12,518 nt of DNA from Candidatus Sulfopaludibacter sp. SbA3 (GTDB taxonomy: Bacteria; Acidobacteriota; Terriglobia; Bryobacterales; Bryobacteraceae). Of the stretch, positions 6,313-12,518 are shown piece by piece. The first letter of the stretch is position 1, and each line of letters begins with the position of its first letter. The DNA is taken from the NCBI GenBank assembly GCA_900290315.1, contig OKRF01000239.1:1-12518 (forward strand), given 5' to 3'. Made by a program: the position numbers and the translations under genes. Below the pieces are notes generated by a model. That model ran no database searches, had not been told where the DNA came from, and worked only from the letters and a program-made list of their open reading frames with translations.

Positions 6313-8683
6313 GAACCTTCTCCTGCCTACTGGCTTTCTTCTGCAAAATGTTGCTCACTAAGGTCAGCAGCCCATTCGGTTCGATGGGCTTCGCCAGTGT
6401 CGCTTGTGCGCCAAGCAACCTGGCTGTACTGAGATACTCTCCACTAAAAGCGCCGGACATCGCGACAATCTCCAGAGCGGGATGAGTCTTCCGCAATTCG
6501 AGAATAGTCTCGATGCCCTCCTTCTCGGGCATCACCAGGTCGGTGATCATCAGATCTATCGAGCCGGCGCGCACCAGATCGATCGCCTTCCTGCCGTTTT
6601 CGGCTTCAATTACGGCGTAACCGTTGGTTGTCAAAATCTCGGCAAGCAGACCGCGGACACCGGCTTCGTCATCCACCACCAGGATGGTGGCCAACCCTCC
6701 AGCGGGCCGCAGAGCTTCGCGCACTTTGCCGGCCAGGCCCACTGGCGAAAAGGGCTTCTGCAGGAAGGCCGCTCCGGCGTCCACTTCGGCGCGATATACG
6801 GCCACGTTGTCGGTATATCCAGACATGAAAAGCAGGCGCGTGTCGGGCCGGATCACACGCAGCCGCTGGGCCAGTTCCCGACCCGAGATTCCGGGCATGA
6901 CCACGTCGGTAATCACCAGGTGAATGGCGCCTTCGAAACGGCCGCAGATGTCGAGCGCGGCGGCTCCGTTTTCGGCGGTCAGCACCCGATAGCCGTAGCT
7001 TTCCAGTACTTCCGATGTCAGGTTGCGAACCTCGTCCTGATCTTCCACTACGAGCACGGTTTCGGTGCCGCCCAGCTTGTCCGCCGGCGGTTGGGGCCCT
7101 TCCGTCACGGAAATGGACGCATCCACACGCGGCAGGTAGACCTTCACGGTGGTACCCTTGCCGGGCTCACTGTAAACCCAGATCCAGCCGCCGCTCTGCT
7201 TGACGATGCCGTACACCGCGGACATTCCCAGTCCGGTGCCCCGGCCTTGCGCTTTGGTGGTGTAGAACGGCTCGAACACGTGGTTGCGGGTTTCCTCGTC
7301 CATGCCCTCGCCGTTATCGCTGACCGCCAGCAGGACATAGGGACCCTGCGCGTCGCTACCGCCGGCCTGAGCCCGGATCGAGGGGGCATCGACGTTCGTC
7401 GTCTCGACGATGATGCGGCCGCCTGGCTGCACCGCGTCGCGGGCGTTGACCACCAGGTTCATGAGAATCTGGTGGAACTGGCCGGGGTCGGCTTTCACAC
7501 GCGGCGAGACCGGATCGAGAACTGTGATCAGTTCGATGTCCTCCCCGATCAGGCGGCGCAACATGGAATCCACTTCCCGCACCACTGCGTTGACATCCAT
7601 CACCACCGGCTGGACCACCTGCCTGCGGCTGAACGTCAGCAACTGGTGGGTCAGCAGGGCAGCTTTTTCACCAGCCTTGCGGATTTCCCGAATGGCTTTG
7701 CATCCCGGAGTGGTCTCGTCCATCGCCTGCAGCAGCACATCGCTGTAGCCATTAATAACGGTGAGCAGATTATTGAAGTCGTGCGCGATGCCACCGGCCA
7801 GCCGGCCCACACTCTCCAGTTTCTGTGCCGTCTGGAAGCGCTCTTCCAAATGCTTGTAATCCGTAATATCCTGAATGACCCCAATGGCGCGGGCCGGGTC
7901 GCCGTTCTCGTCAAGTTCCAGTTCGGCATGCTCGCGGACGTGGCGCACGCTGCCGTCCAGGCGAACCACTCGAAACTCGGTGTCGCGGGCCTGGCCGGTG
8001 CGCAGCAACTCGCGCATGCTCTCTTCTACCTTGGACAAGTCGCTGACGTGAACCCGGTCGAGGAATTCGCGCCGGCTTGCCTGGGGCCGTACGGGGAGTC
8101 CGAAGATCCGGTACATTTCCGCGGAGCATTCCAGCGTATTGGTGCGGCAATCCACTTCCCAGTTGCAGAGAGAGGCCATGCCTTGGGCCCGCCCCAGGCT
8201 GGCTTCGCTGCGCCGCAATGCAGCTTCGGCGGCTTTGCGCGCGGTGATGTCTCTGACGCAACCCAGGATCACGGGCCGGCCGTCGATTTCGGCGGGAATC
8301 GATTGTAGTTCCGCGGCGACGTGCCGGCCATCCTTGCGAATCAGGGTGAACTCTTCGGGACCGGAGAGCTCGCCTGCGGCGGTCCGCGCCAGGCGCCGGG
8401 CGGCCCACTGCATCTGATGGCGAGGCAGCAGATTGGCGGAGGCGAACGTCTTACCCAGCAGCTCGCCCTTGCGGTACCCGGTGAGCTTCTCAGCAGCACG
8501 GTTGCCCTCGAGAAGCACCCCGCTCAAGTCGCTGAGATAGTAGCAGTCTGGTGCGTTTTCAAAGAGGGTTCGGAAGCGGACTTCGCTGGCCCGGACGGCG
8601 GCCAATTCGCGGCACAGAGCGCCCATTGGGTCAAGCTCTTCGTGCGCTTCGTCTGCGCGGCTTTTAGAGATGCTATCCGCCAT
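6251..8683 (-). CDS. Soluble hybrid histidine kinase PAS-PAS-HisKA-HATPase-REC-REC (810 aa)
   Basis: This sensor kinase autophosphorylates a histidine and passes the phosphate to its own receivers. Domains: coiled N-terminus; PAS 1 (about 33-150, with LTGYRKGELLGK and ending VRDITARK); PAS 2 (160-277, ending IQDITDYK); HisKA with phospho-acceptor His301 in GGIAHDFNNLL; ATPase domain with N-box NLVVNARDA (409-417), DNGEGM (456-461) and GTGLGM (482-487); receiver 1 with Asp593 in VITDVVMP and Lys643; receiver 2 with Asp715 in MITDLVMP and Lys765. Both receivers keep all acidic-pocket residues. A tail of about 30 residues after receiver 2 is encoded in the overlap with the next gene. No membrane segment or signal peptide is present, so it senses a cytoplasmic signal. 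The first ATG after an in-frame TGA was taken as start; its ribosome site (GGCGGA, touching the ATG) is poor and Met20 is an alternative. A candidate sigma-54 promoter lies upstream. Confidence 0.96.
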   Translation of the reverse strand: MADSISKSRADEAHEELDPMGALCRELAAVRASEVRFRTLFENAPDCYYLSDLSGVLLEGNRAAEKLTGYRKGELLGKTFASANLLPRHQMQWAARRLARTAAGELSGPEEFTLIRKDGRHVAAELQSIPAEIDGRPVILGCVRDITARKAAEAALRRSEASLGRAQGMASLCNWEVDCRTNTLECSAEMYRIFGLPVRPQASRREFLDRVHVSDLSKVEESMRELLRTGQARDTEFRVVRLDGSVRHVREHAELELDENGDPARAIGVIQDITDYKHLEERFQTAQKLESVGRLAGGIAHDFNNLLTVINGYSDVLLQAMDETTPGCKAIREIRKAGEKAALLTHQLLTFSRRQVVQPVVMDVNAVVREVDSMLRRLIGEDIELITVLDPVSPRVKADPGQFHQILMNLVVNARDAVQPGGRIIVETTNVDAPSIRAQAGGSDAQGPYVLLAVSDNGEGMDEETRNHVFEPFYTTKAQGRGTGLGMSAVYGIVKQSGGWIWVYSEPGKGTTVKVYLPRVDASISVTEGPQPPADKLGGTETVLVVEDQDEVRNLTSEVLESYGYRVLTAENGAAALDICGRFEGAIHLVITDVVMPGISGRELAQRLRVIRPDTRLLFMSGYTDNVAVYRAEVDAGAAFLQKPFSPVGLAGKVREALRPAGGLATILVVDDEAGVRGLLAEILTTNGYAVIEAENGRKAIDLVRAGSIDLMITDLVMPEKEGIETILELRKTHPALEIVAMSGAFSGEYLSTARLLGAQATLAKPIEPNGLLTLVSNILQKKASRQEKVHGNSSRQSFHGIRPGECPGH
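6316..6324 (-). promoter_or_regulatory. Shine-Dalgarno inside the upstream kinase gene
   Basis: AGGAGAAGG on the minus strand, with its AGGAG part 7 bases before the ATG at 6310-6312. It decides the start of the activator gene and lies within the last codons of the hybrid kinase gene, so the ribosome finishing the kinase passes over it. Confidence 0.7.
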
Positions 8684-8720
8684 TCCGCCGTAGTCCAGGT
8701 TTGTTCGTTGTCATACATAT

Positions 8721-8736
8721 TGCATTGGAATAACCA
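8721..8736 (-). promoter_or_regulatory. Candidate sigma-54 promoter for the hybrid kinase-activator-motA operon
   Basis: The minus strand reads TGGTTATTCCAATGCA, with the essential GG (8735-8734) and GC (8723-8722) exactly 10 bases apart, and TGC-A of the -12 element intact. The consensus is TGGCACRNNNNTTGCW; the CAC after TGG is not conserved. It would start transcription near 8710, leaving a leader of about 27 bases before the kinase ATG. Two sigma-54 activators are encoded on either side and enhancer-like repeats lie upstream, which strengthens the call. Confidence 0.5.
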
Positions 8737-8784
8737 AAGTTACGCAGGTACCATTGCTTTAGAATGAATGAGTTACAAACTAGA

Positions 8785-8856
8785 CCACGAAGGTCAACTA
8801 CGAAATTTCGTGGGTGGCACTCAATTTTCGTGGGAGCGGATCAGGGGGCTACGAAA
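8785..8856 (-). promoter_or_regulatory. Cluster of ACGAAA half-sites, putative enhancer (UAS) for a sigma-54 activator
   Basis: The centre is a perfect 12-bp palindrome ACGAAATTTCGT (8800-8811). Further half-sites are TTTCGT at 8826-8831, ACGAAA at 8851-8856 (touching the stop of the upstream activator gene) and ACGAAG at 8787-8792. The 9-mer TTTCGTGGG occurs twice, at 8806-8814 and 8826-8834, exactly 20 bp apart, about two helical turns. The palindrome would sit about 90-100 bases upstream of the start predicted from the sigma-54 element, typical for NtrC-type binding sites. CCACGAA (8785-8791) and TTCGTGG (8807-8813) could alternatively form a 7-bp RNA hairpin after the upstream activator gene; no proper T run follows. 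Confidence 0.45.
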
Positions 8857-10861
8857 TGGGGTGGGAGGGGCGTTGAATGTTCAAACGCTTCATGCGGCTA
8901 CGCAGAGTGTTAGGGTGGAGGGCCAGGAGGGCGGCGGCGCCATTCGGCCCTTCGATGACCCAATGGGTCCTCTCCAGAATGGAAACAATGTGCTGGCGTT
9001 CGACATCCTCCAGTTTCAGATCGCCGGTTGCCTTGGAGGCACGGGTACGTGGCGCAGGGGGCGGGTCGGGGAGAGGGATGCGGGGAGCGGCTTCGATGTC
9101 CCGGTGAGCCCGCGGCAGAAAGTCTTCGCCGAGACGCAGCACCGGTCCGCTGGAAAGCACGACTGCACGGGCGAGGACGTTCTGCAACTCACGCACGTTG
9201 CCGGGCCAATCGTAGTTGATCAGACGCTGGAGGGTTTCCTCGGCCACCGAATCGATGCGCTTGCCGAACTGGCGATTGCAGTTGGACAGAATGAAGGAAG
9301 TCAGGTCCGGAATGTCGGAGCGGCGATCGCGCAGGGGTGGCAGTTCGATCGGCACGACGTTCAGGCGGAAGAACAGGTCGGCGCGAAACCGGCCCTCCTT
9401 AACCGCTTCTTCGAGGCGCCGGTTGGTGGCGGCGATCACGCGTACATCCACGCGGACCGTGCGATTGCTGCCCACGGGTTCAAATTCGTGTTCCTGCAGC
9501 ACGCGCAACAGCTTGACCTGCGTGTCCAGGGGCAGTTCTCCCACTTCGTCCAGAAAGAGAGTGCCCCCGTCGGCGAATTCGAACCGTCCCACGCGCCGGT
9601 CCAGGGCGCCCGTGAACGCGCCTTTGACATGGCCGAAAAGTTCGCTCTCCACCAGGCCGGCGGAAATGGCGGCACAGTTGATCTTCACCAGGGGCTTACT
9701 CCTACGTGCGCTGCGGGAATGCAGGGCGCGTGCCACCAACTCTTTTCCAGTGCCGGATTCGCCGGTGATCAACACGGTTGCGTCGGTGGGCGCCACGCGC
9801 TGAATCTTGTCGATCAATGCCTTGAGAGGCGCGCTGCTGCCTACCATCTCCTCGAAATTGTGTTCGGCCTTGATCTCCTCCAGCAGATAAGCGTTCTCCC
9901 GCTCCAGGCGGCTTTTCAAACGCGCGATCTGCTCGAAGCTGAGCATGTTTTCGATGGCCATCGAGACCTGGCGGCAGACCTGGGAGAAGAAGACCGTCTC
10001 GTCGTCGGTGAGTTCTCCTGGTGTGCGGTTGGTGATGGTGAGGGCACCGAATGGTTTGTCGTAGGTCTGGAGCGGCGCCGACATATAGGACCGGGTACCC
10101 TGTGCCAGCAGAATGTCTTCCCCGGGAAACTGCAGGCCTGTGGTCAGATCGGCGCGCAAGAGCGGACGGCCGTTCTCCAATACCCAAGTGCTAGGCTCGA
10201 ACACGCCTTCACCGCCGCAGCAGCGTTGGTCGGACGCTTCGGGTTCCCCCAGAGTCACCGTTTGAGTGACGCCGGTGTCGGAATCGCGCAGGGTCAAGAG
10301 CAGGCAGTTGCAGGGAAGGGTGCGGCGTACGGCCCGGAAAACGGCGCGAAACAGGGATTGCCGGTCCAGATTGGCGATGACCGCGTTGTTGATGTCGAGG
10401 AGGGTGGAGCGCTGGTTCAACATGCGCTCGCGCTCGCGATTCAACGCGGCTAGTTCCAGCTCGACGCGGCGCCGTTCACGGCGGCCGGTCGATTCGCGCA
10501 ACTCGCGCTCCAGCACCGGGATCAGCCGCGTCAGGTTCTGCTTGGAGACGTAGTCGTTAGCACCTGCCTTCATCAGATCTACGGCGCGCTCCTCGCCAAT
10601 CATGCCGGAAATAATGATGAAGGGAATGTCCAGGCCGCTTGCCTGCAGAAGTTGCAAGGCGTGGGCGGCGTCGAATTCCGGCAGGGAGTGGTCGGAGAAA
10701 ATCACTTCCCACGTTTGTTGTTTGAGGCAGTCCGCCATCTCCGACTCGGTCTGTACGCGCTCCACCAGGGGATCGTAGCCGGCCAGGCGCAGCTCCCTCA
10801 GAATCAGTTCGAAGTCACGCCGCGAATCTTCCACAATCAGCACGCGGAGGTGGTGGTTCAT
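8849..10861 (-). CDS. Sigma-54-dependent activator REC-GAF-AAA+-HTH (670 aa)
   Basis: A phosphorylation-competent enhancer-binding protein. Receiver domain 5-122 has Glu11-Asp12, phospho-acceptor Asp57 in FSDHSLPEFDA, the switch Ser85 in IIISGMIGEERA and Lys107. A GAF domain (about 150-305) follows a charged coiled segment, and likely binds a small ligand. A second coiled linker leads to the AAA+ domain (338-562) with Walker A GESGTGKE (367-374), GAFTGA (414-419) and Walker B TLFLDEVG (434-441), then a Pro-rich linker (594-606) and a FhlA-like helix-turn-helix (GAAALLALHPNTLRSRMKRL, 641-660). The receiver is of the class usually paired with PAS kinases encoded directly upstream, and that is the case here: the start ATG overlaps the kinase stop as ATGA (10858-10861), so the two are translationally coupled and kinase 10858-12234 is its likely partner. 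The AAA+ domain is paralogous to that of the activator at 4885-6312. Confidence 0.95.
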   Translation of the reverse strand: MNHHLRVLIVEDSRRDFELILRELRLAGYDPLVERVQTESEMADCLKQQTWEVIFSDHSLPEFDAAHALQLLQASGLDIPFIIISGMIGEERAVDLMKAGANDYVSKQNLTRLIPVLERELRESTGRRERRRVELELAALNRERERMLNQRSTLLDINNAVIANLDRQSLFRAVFRAVRRTLPCNCLLLTLRDSDTGVTQTVTLGEPEASDQRCCGGEGVFEPSTWVLENGRPLLRADLTTGLQFPGEDILLAQGTRSYMSAPLQTYDKPFGALTITNRTPGELTDDETVFFSQVCRQVSMAIENMLSFEQIARLKSRLERENAYLLEEIKAEHNFEEMVGSSAPLKALIDKIQRVAPTDATVLITGESGTGKELVARALHSRSARRSKPLVKINCAAISAGLVESELFGHVKGAFTGALDRRVGRFEFADGGTLFLDEVGELPLDTQVKLLRVLQEHEFEPVGSNRTVRVDVRVIAATNRRLEEAVKEGRFRADLFFRLNVVPIELPPLRDRRSDIPDLTSFILSNCNRQFGKRIDSVAEETLQRLINYDWPGNVRELQNVLARAVVLSSGPVLRLGEDFLPRAHRDIEAAPRIPLPDPPPAPRTRASKATGDLKLEDVERQHIVSILERTHWVIEGPNGAAALLALHPNTLRSRMKRLNIQRPSHPIS

Positions 10862-12234
10862 GATGCCCGCCCCAACGTGAAGAAGATGGTTGTTCCGGCG
10901 TCGACAATGCTCTCCGCCCAGACCCTGCCGCCGTGCCGGTGGATAATGCGGCGCACAGTGGCCAGGCCGATTCCGGTTCCGGCGAACTCGCTCGCGCGAT
11001 GCAACCGCTGAAACGCCCCGAAGAGTTTGTCGGCGAAGCGCATATCGAAACCAACACCGTTGTCACGAACGAAATAAACGCGGCCCTTGGTTTCGGAATC
11101 GATCCAGCCGATTTCAATTTCCGCCAGCTCCCGCTTCTTAGAGAATTTCCAGGCGTTGCCAACCAGGTTTTCCAATACCGACTGCAGCAGAACCGGATCT
11201 CCGTACGCGTCCAGGCCGTCTGCAATCTTGAATTCAGCGTGTCGAGCTGGCTCAATTTGCGTGAGACGCTGCGCAATGTCCCGCGAAATTGTGCCCAAAT
11301 CCACGTCGGAGCGGTGCAGATCGGCACGCGATACGCGCGACAGTTCCAATAACGCCAGCGTCAACTTGTCCAGTTGTTGGGTGTCCGCATGGATGTATTC
11401 CAGCCACTGCCTGGCCGAGGCATCCAGCTTTTCAGAGCATTCGGTGAGCAGAATCTGGCTGCAGGCGCTGATGCCGCGGATCGCGGCGCGAAGATCGTGC
11501 GAGATGGAATAAGAAAACGATTCCAGCTCCTGATTGGCGGCCTCCAGTTGTGCGGTGCGCTCAGCCACCAATCGCTCCAGGCCGGCATTGAATTCCTGAA
11601 TCTGCCGCTCGGCCTGCTTGCGCCCGGTGATGTCCTTCACCAAGGCGAGCCAGTGAGGGACCCCGGAGAGTATGAGGCCGCTCAAGGTAACTTCGGAATC
11701 GAAAAATGTCCCGTCCGGGCGTAGACTGCGCCATTCAAATGCGACTCTGTTGCCAGCCATGGCCTGGGCGATTTTCTGCTCAGCCTTGGCCTGTGAATTC
11801 ACACCATCCGGTTGCACTTCGGGGGCGAAGTGCCACAGCATTCTACCGATGATCTGGTCCCTGGTGAGGCCAAACAATTCGAGCGCCCTGGAATTACAGT
11901 CTATAAAGCCATCGCGGCTGACAAAAATTGCGTCGCCAGCGGCCTCGAATAAACTACGATAACGCTCTTCGCTCTCCTGGAGCGACTCTTCGGTCATTTT
12001 TCGTTCGGTAACGTCGCGCTTGATCCCCCAGACGCGATGTACGCTCTCCTCCTTAGCTATAGGTACACAACTCCGCTCCAGCCAACGGGCTCTCTCAGCG
12101 CGGGTGGCTAGGGTTCTAACGCGGTTGGCTTTGCCGGGAACCGGTTCGCCGACTCGGGCATCATCCGCCGAAACGGCATCGGCCGGATGCTTCGTGGCGA
12201 GTTTGGAAATCAGGCCCTCGCGTCGCTCGAGCAT
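10858..12234 (-). CDS. Soluble PAS histidine kinase (458 aa), N-terminal PAS incomplete
   Basis: Domains: the C-terminal half of a PAS domain (about 40-79, with RARWLERSCVPI and GIKRDVTERK); a complete PAS domain (88-205, from SEERYRSLFEAAGDAIFV to LVKDITGRK); a coiled coil (207-238, LERLVAERTAQLEAANQELE); HisKA with His246 in SYSISHDLRA; ATPase domain with N-box NLVGN (356-360), DNGVGF (391-396) and GTGIGL (419-424). The HisKA and ATPase sequences are of the phytochrome-like type that passes phosphate to single-domain receivers or receiver proteins, which fits the activator gene that overlaps its end by ATGA. There is no membrane segment. The start is uncertain: the ATG at 12232-12234 has no strong ribosome site and the first PAS lacks its N-terminal half. 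The frame stays open for 48 more codons to a TGA at 12379-12381 but offers no ATG, GTG or TTG there. The gene follows the MCP gene after 184 bases. Confidence 0.92.
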   Translation of the reverse strand: MLERREGLISKLATKHPADAVSADDARVGEPVPGKANRVRTLATRAERARWLERSCVPIAKEESVHRVWGIKRDVTERKMTEESLQESEERYRSLFEAAGDAIFVSRDGFIDCNSRALELFGLTRDQIIGRMLWHFAPEVQPDGVNSQAKAEQKIAQAMAGNRVAFEWRSLRPDGTFFDSEVTLSGLILSGVPHWLALVKDITGRKQAERQIQEFNAGLERLVAERTAQLEAANQELESFSYSISHDLRAAIRGISACSQILLTECSEKLDASARQWLEYIHADTQQLDKLTLALLELSRVSRADLHRSDVDLGTISRDIAQRLTQIEPARHAEFKIADGLDAYGDPVLLQSVLENLVGNAWKFSKKRELAEIEIGWIDSETKGRVYFVRDNGVGFDMRFADKLFGAFQRLHRASEFAGTGIGLATVRRIIHRHGGRVWAESIVDAGTTIFFTLGRAS

Positions 12235-12273
12235 GAAACGCCCGTTCCGCGATTCAAACTTCTTATAGGTATG

Positions 12274-12279
12274 AGTATA
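12274..12279 (-). promoter_or_regulatory. Candidate -10 box (TATACT) before the PAS kinase gene
   Basis: TATACT on the minus strand lies 39 bases before the kinase ATG, in an AT-richer gap. At 16-18 bases upstream only weak -35 matches occur (such as CTTAGA). No GG-N10-GC sigma-54 element was found in this gap. It suggests, but does not show, that the kinase-activator pair has its own promoter independent of the MCP gene. Confidence 0.25.
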
Positions 12280-12405
12280 ACCCGCCGAGTTTACATCTAA
12301 GAGATTGAAAACCGCCGGAATTCTTGCAGGAGTTGTAGGACTACTATGATAATTTAACCGGTTGAGCCGTCCGAGAATTCAAGTTCAGGCAGCCGGCGTG
12401 CCGGA

Positions 12406-12420
12406 GAATTGTACCAATTC
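12406..12420. repeat. Inverted repeat at the MCP stop codon
   Basis: GAATTG-TAC-CAATTC is a perfect 6-bp inverted repeat that overlaps the stop codon of the MCP gene. It is AT-rich and has no T run behind it on the minus strand, so it is not a convincing terminator; protein binding or chance are equally possible. Confidence 0.3.
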
Positions 12421-12518
12421 AGCTCAGGCGAGCCACACTCTGCCGCATGGATTCGGCTTGCGCATTCAATTCCTCCGCCGCCGCGGCGCTTTCCTGGGAA
12501 CTGGCGGCGGCCTGCTGA
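12419..12518 (-). CDS. Methyl-accepting chemotaxis protein, C-terminal end only
   Basis: The last 32 codons of a gene that continues beyond the right edge. They read QQAAASSQESAAAAEELNAQ and then AESMRQSVARLS before a TGA (12419-12421). This is the C-terminal helix of chemotaxis receptors (family pattern QQNAAxSEEsAaAaEELxxQAexm), the arm that includes the adaptation (methylation) region: the E-S-A-A-A-A-E-E-L segment corresponds to a methylation helix. Chemotaxis receptors signal to CheA and thereby to the flagellar motor, so the gene fits the motA at the other end of the cluster. No CheR-binding NWETF-like tail is present. The identification rests on a short but characteristic stretch. Confidence 0.78.
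   Translation of the reverse strand, partial: QQAAASSQESAAAAEELNAQAESMRQSVARLS

Noticed and set aside
6404..8308. 634-codon open frame on the plus strand
   Set aside because: It is antisense to the hybrid kinase gene, whose domains are complete. The translation is His/Gly/Asp-rich without any family resemblance, typical of the complement of a GC-rich gene.
8815..8830. Plus-strand TGGCAC resembling a perfect sigma-54 -24 element
   Set aside because: At the -12 position, 10 bases after GG, it has TC in place of the essential GC, and it would point antisense into the activator gene.
8768..10453. 561-codon open frame on the plus strand
   Set aside because: Antisense to the REC-GAF activator gene; no recognisable domain and a composition (Gln, Gly, His) that mirrors the real gene.
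12391..12404. GC-rich hairpin CCGGC-GT-GCCGG behind the MCP gene as intrinsic terminator
   Set aside because: The stem is 5 bp with a 2-base loop, too tight, and no T run follows on the minus strand.

Overview
The window looks like chromosome from a GC-rich soil bacterium, most probably Acidobacteriota of the Solibacter/Bryobacter type. This is inferred from the protein families (a FtsX/MacB-type permease tail like those of acidobacterial orphan permeases, DUF4874, DUF3500, DUF5655, DUF763, large PAS histidine kinases and NtrC-class activators), not from a marker gene. No rRNA, tRNA, CRISPR array, transposase or integrase was seen.

Left part (1-2600, minus strand): a decaying region with one apparently intact small gene. 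From right to left it holds a DUF3500 exported protein cut short and frameshifted after its signal peptide; an Mrr-like restriction endonuclease readable as one ancestral protein only across three frameshifts; a stretch with three short tandem palindromes; an ABC-permease C-terminal remnant; an intact DUF5655 gene; and a DUF4874 gene that runs off the left edge and loses family resemblance near its end.

Middle (2662-3876, plus strand): one intact DUF763 gene, convergent with motA.

Right part (3933-12518, minus strand, transcribed right to left): a signalling cluster. In order of transcription it holds the 3' end of a methyl-accepting chemotaxis protein; a soluble PAS histidine kinase; a REC-GAF-AAA+-HTH sigma-54 activator (ATGA overlap with the kinase); a 165-base gap; a soluble hybrid kinase PAS-PAS-HisKA-HATPase-REC-REC; a second sigma-54 activator whose receiver-like domain lacks the phosphorylation residues (62-base overlap with the kinase gene); and motA, the proton-channel stator subunit of the flagellar motor, with no motB beside it.

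The 165-base gap carries a candidate sigma-54 promoter (GG-N10-GC) pointing at the hybrid kinase. Upstream of it, at the usual enhancer distance, is a cluster of ACGAAA half-sites including a perfect 12-bp palindrome. The simplest reading is a two-tier cascade: kinase 1 and activator 1 would switch on, with sigma-54, an operon for kinase 2, activator 2 and a motor stator subunit. Gene identities are well supported by sequence. The cascade, its ligands and the link to motility are inference.
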